From contig CAMZHY010000175.1 of the NCBI GenBank assembly GCA_947307005.1, positions 1 through 7,316 of the forward strand: DNA of 7,316 nt. The letters are read 5' to 3'. Under the pieces are notes generated by a model, which searched no databases, was not told the DNA's origin, and saw nothing but the letters and a program-made list of their open reading frames with translations. This DNA is from an uncultured Planctomycetaceae bacterium (GTDB lineage Bacteria > Planctomycetota > Planctomycetia > Pirellulales > Thermoguttaceae). Of the stretch, positions 6,341-7,316 are shown piece after piece. The first letter of the stretch is position 1. Each line of letters opens with the position of its first letter. Made by a program: the position numbers and the translations under genes.

Positions 6341-7240
6341 TCACTCGCAAAGATCGAGGAGCGCAGAAACAAGATCCGCGTTCTGCTGATGCCCCGTCTT
6401 AAACGCGCGAAACTCGCCGATCCAATCGGCGGACGCAAGAGCAAAGTCGCCAACCATATCCAGAAGCTTATGACGCGCGCATTCGTTGTCGAACCGCAAT
6501 TCGTTGTCGACAAGCCCTTCGGGCGCGAAGACAAGCGCGTCCTTTGCCGTCACTCGCTGACAGACGCCCATCGCGCGAAGCGCGTTGGCTTCCTCAAGCG
6601 TAAGAAACGTCCGACATGGCGCTATTTCGCGAAGATATTCCTCTGGCGACGCGTTGAAGTTAAACGAAGCCTTCTGATTTGGAATTGCGCAGGGACGGTC
6701 GTAATAAAGGTTATACTCGTAGAACGCTCCCTCCGAAACGCTTGGAAGGATTTCGATTCTCGCGCCGTTCAAAACAGAACCGTCCGGATAATAAACGCCT
6801 GGTTCCGTTACCTTAATCGCCGAACGCAACGCTTGCTGCCGAACAACTCCCGCGTCTAAAAGCGCCTGTAAAATCGGCGCGCAGGAGCCGTCGCAACCTG
6901 GCGCCTCAGGCGCGCTGACAACGACGTCGCAGTTATCGACGCGCGCGGCGCGGAGCGCGGAAAGAACGTGCTCGACCATGTCGACTTGCGCGGCGCCGAC
7001 CGCGAGACTCGTTTGTCGCGGCTTCTGAACGCGATTCTTGACGCTCGCCGGAATTGGAACTGAATTTGGAAGGTCGTCTCGAAAGAAACGGACGCCCGAA
7101 TTCTCTTCAGCGGGACGAAAAGAGTAGACGACGTCGACCCCAGTCCATAAACCAAAGCCGGAAACGTCAACCCGTCGCGCCAACGTTTGCTGTCGGCGCG
7201 ACGTTTCAACTGCGACTACCCTAGGCGTCCCGAGAAACAT
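6341..7240 (-). CDS. lpxC: UDP-3-O-acyl-N-acetylglucosamine deacetylase
   Basis: 299 residues, close to the usual 300-305 of LpxC, the cytoplasmic zinc enzyme for the first committed step of lipid A synthesis (deacetylation of UDP-3-O-acyl-GlcNAc). All key residues are visible by comparison with the E. coli enzyme: MVEHVLSAL (88-96) with E90 and zinc ligand H91; CDGSC (116-120); CRTFLT (209-214); NELRFDNECARHKLLDMVGD (246-265) with zinc ligands H257 and D261 and K258; and KTGHQQN (281-287) with catalytic H284. The N-terminal TLARRVDVSGFGLWTG (19-34) replaces the common GLHSG with GLWTG, which I associate with planctomycete LpxC. It is not fused to FabZ. GGAGA (7248-7252) lies seven bases before the ATG. 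The oxidoreductase gene follows on the same strand. Its promoter is not in the window and it may be co-transcribed with an upstream gene. Confidence 0.96.
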   Translation of the reverse strand: MFLGTPRVVAVETSRRQQTLARRVDVSGFGLWTGVDVVYSFRPAEENSGVRFFRDDLPNSVPIPASVKNRVQKPRQTSLAVGAAQVDMVEHVLSALRAARVDNCDVVVSAPEAPGCDGSCAPILQALLDAGVVRQQALRSAIKVTEPGVYYPDGSVLNGARIEILPSVSEGAFYEYNLYYDRPCAIPNQKASFNFNASPEEYLREIAPCRTFLTLEEANALRAMGVCQRVTAKDALVFAPEGLVDNELRFDNECARHKLLDMVGDFALASADWIGEFRAFKTGHQQNADLVSALLDLCE

Positions 7241-7316
7241 TCAAGCGTCTCCGAATCGAGCTCAGCGGCGGGTCGCGGCGTTAGGAGCGGTCGCGGTCGA
7301 GGCTCGAGGGGCGGTC
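7216..7316 (-). CDS. Possible 3' end of an upstream gene (frame uncertain)
   Basis: The minus strand before lpxC has two frames open to the right edge. One ends at 7262 (TGA) with an Ala/Thr/Pro-rich tail ending NAATRR; the other ends at 7216 (TAG), overlapping the lpxC start by 25 bases, with a Pro/Arg-rich stretch then AAELDSETLECFSGRLG. The third frame closes at once. Short tails like these identify nothing. The absence of a clear promoter in this stretch suggests lpxC is transcribed from further upstream. Confidence 0.3.
   Translation of the reverse strand, partial: PPLEPRPRPLLTPRPAAELDSETLECFSGRLG

Noticed and set aside
6289..6534. 82-residue N-terminal extension of the oxidoreductase
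   Set aside because: The extension overlaps lpxC, resembles no domain, and the ATG at 6288 has a good ribosome binding site directly before the Rossmann fold.
5917..6859. Plus-strand open frames (5917-6273 and 6389-6859)
   Set aside because: Both are antisense to the oxidoreductase and lpxC genes, which are unmistakable on the minus strand.

Overview
The window looks like chromosomal DNA of a Planctomycetes-type Gram-negative bacterium. The best evidence is the LpxC protein: it has a GFGxWxG N-terminal motif, a VDNCDV segment and an APGCDGSC segment, which I recall as typical of planctomycete LpxC, and it is a stand-alone 299-aa protein rather than the LpxC-FabZ fusion of Bacteroidetes. Moderate GC with heavy use of GCG, TCG, CGC and GAC codons fits, and produces many long antisense shadow ORFs. 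Phylum placement is inference. I see no rRNA, tRNA, insertion sequence, CRISPR array or phage gene.

Layout. (1) Positions 1-2576, minus strand: a secreted calcineurin-like metallophosphoesterase followed by the N-terminal 443 residues of a secreted glycoside hydrolase family 2 beta-galactosidase that runs off the left edge. They probably form one transcription unit from a strong sigma70-type promoter at 2646-2674. (2) Positions 2577-2847: a divergent intergenic region with that promoter and an opposite promoter (TATAAT at 2777-2782). (3) Positions 2848-5139, plus strand: a small exported protein made of three 29-residue CX2CX8CX2C repeats, a CPBP-family intramembrane protease, and a cytoplasmic aldo/keto reductase. 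They are closely spaced and end at a strong bidirectional terminator (5158-5191). (4) Positions 5227-7240, minus strand: lpxC (lipid A biosynthesis) followed by a Gfo/Idh/MocA NAD(P)-dependent oxidoreductase, convergent with group 3 and sharing its terminator. The last 76 bases probably hold the 3' end of another minus-strand gene.

How the genes may work together. The lpxC-oxidoreductase pair points to outer-membrane lipid A synthesis, with the oxidoreductase possibly acting on a UDP-amino sugar. The GH2 and phosphoesterase pair acts outside the cytoplasm, plausibly on glycans or phosphorylated glycoconjugates. The most unusual item is the exported, strongly basic, Cys-rich repeat protein, encoded 55 bases before an intramembrane protease gene. 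It resembles a tandem zinc-knuckle protein but carries a signal peptide. Its function, and any link to the protease, are unknown.
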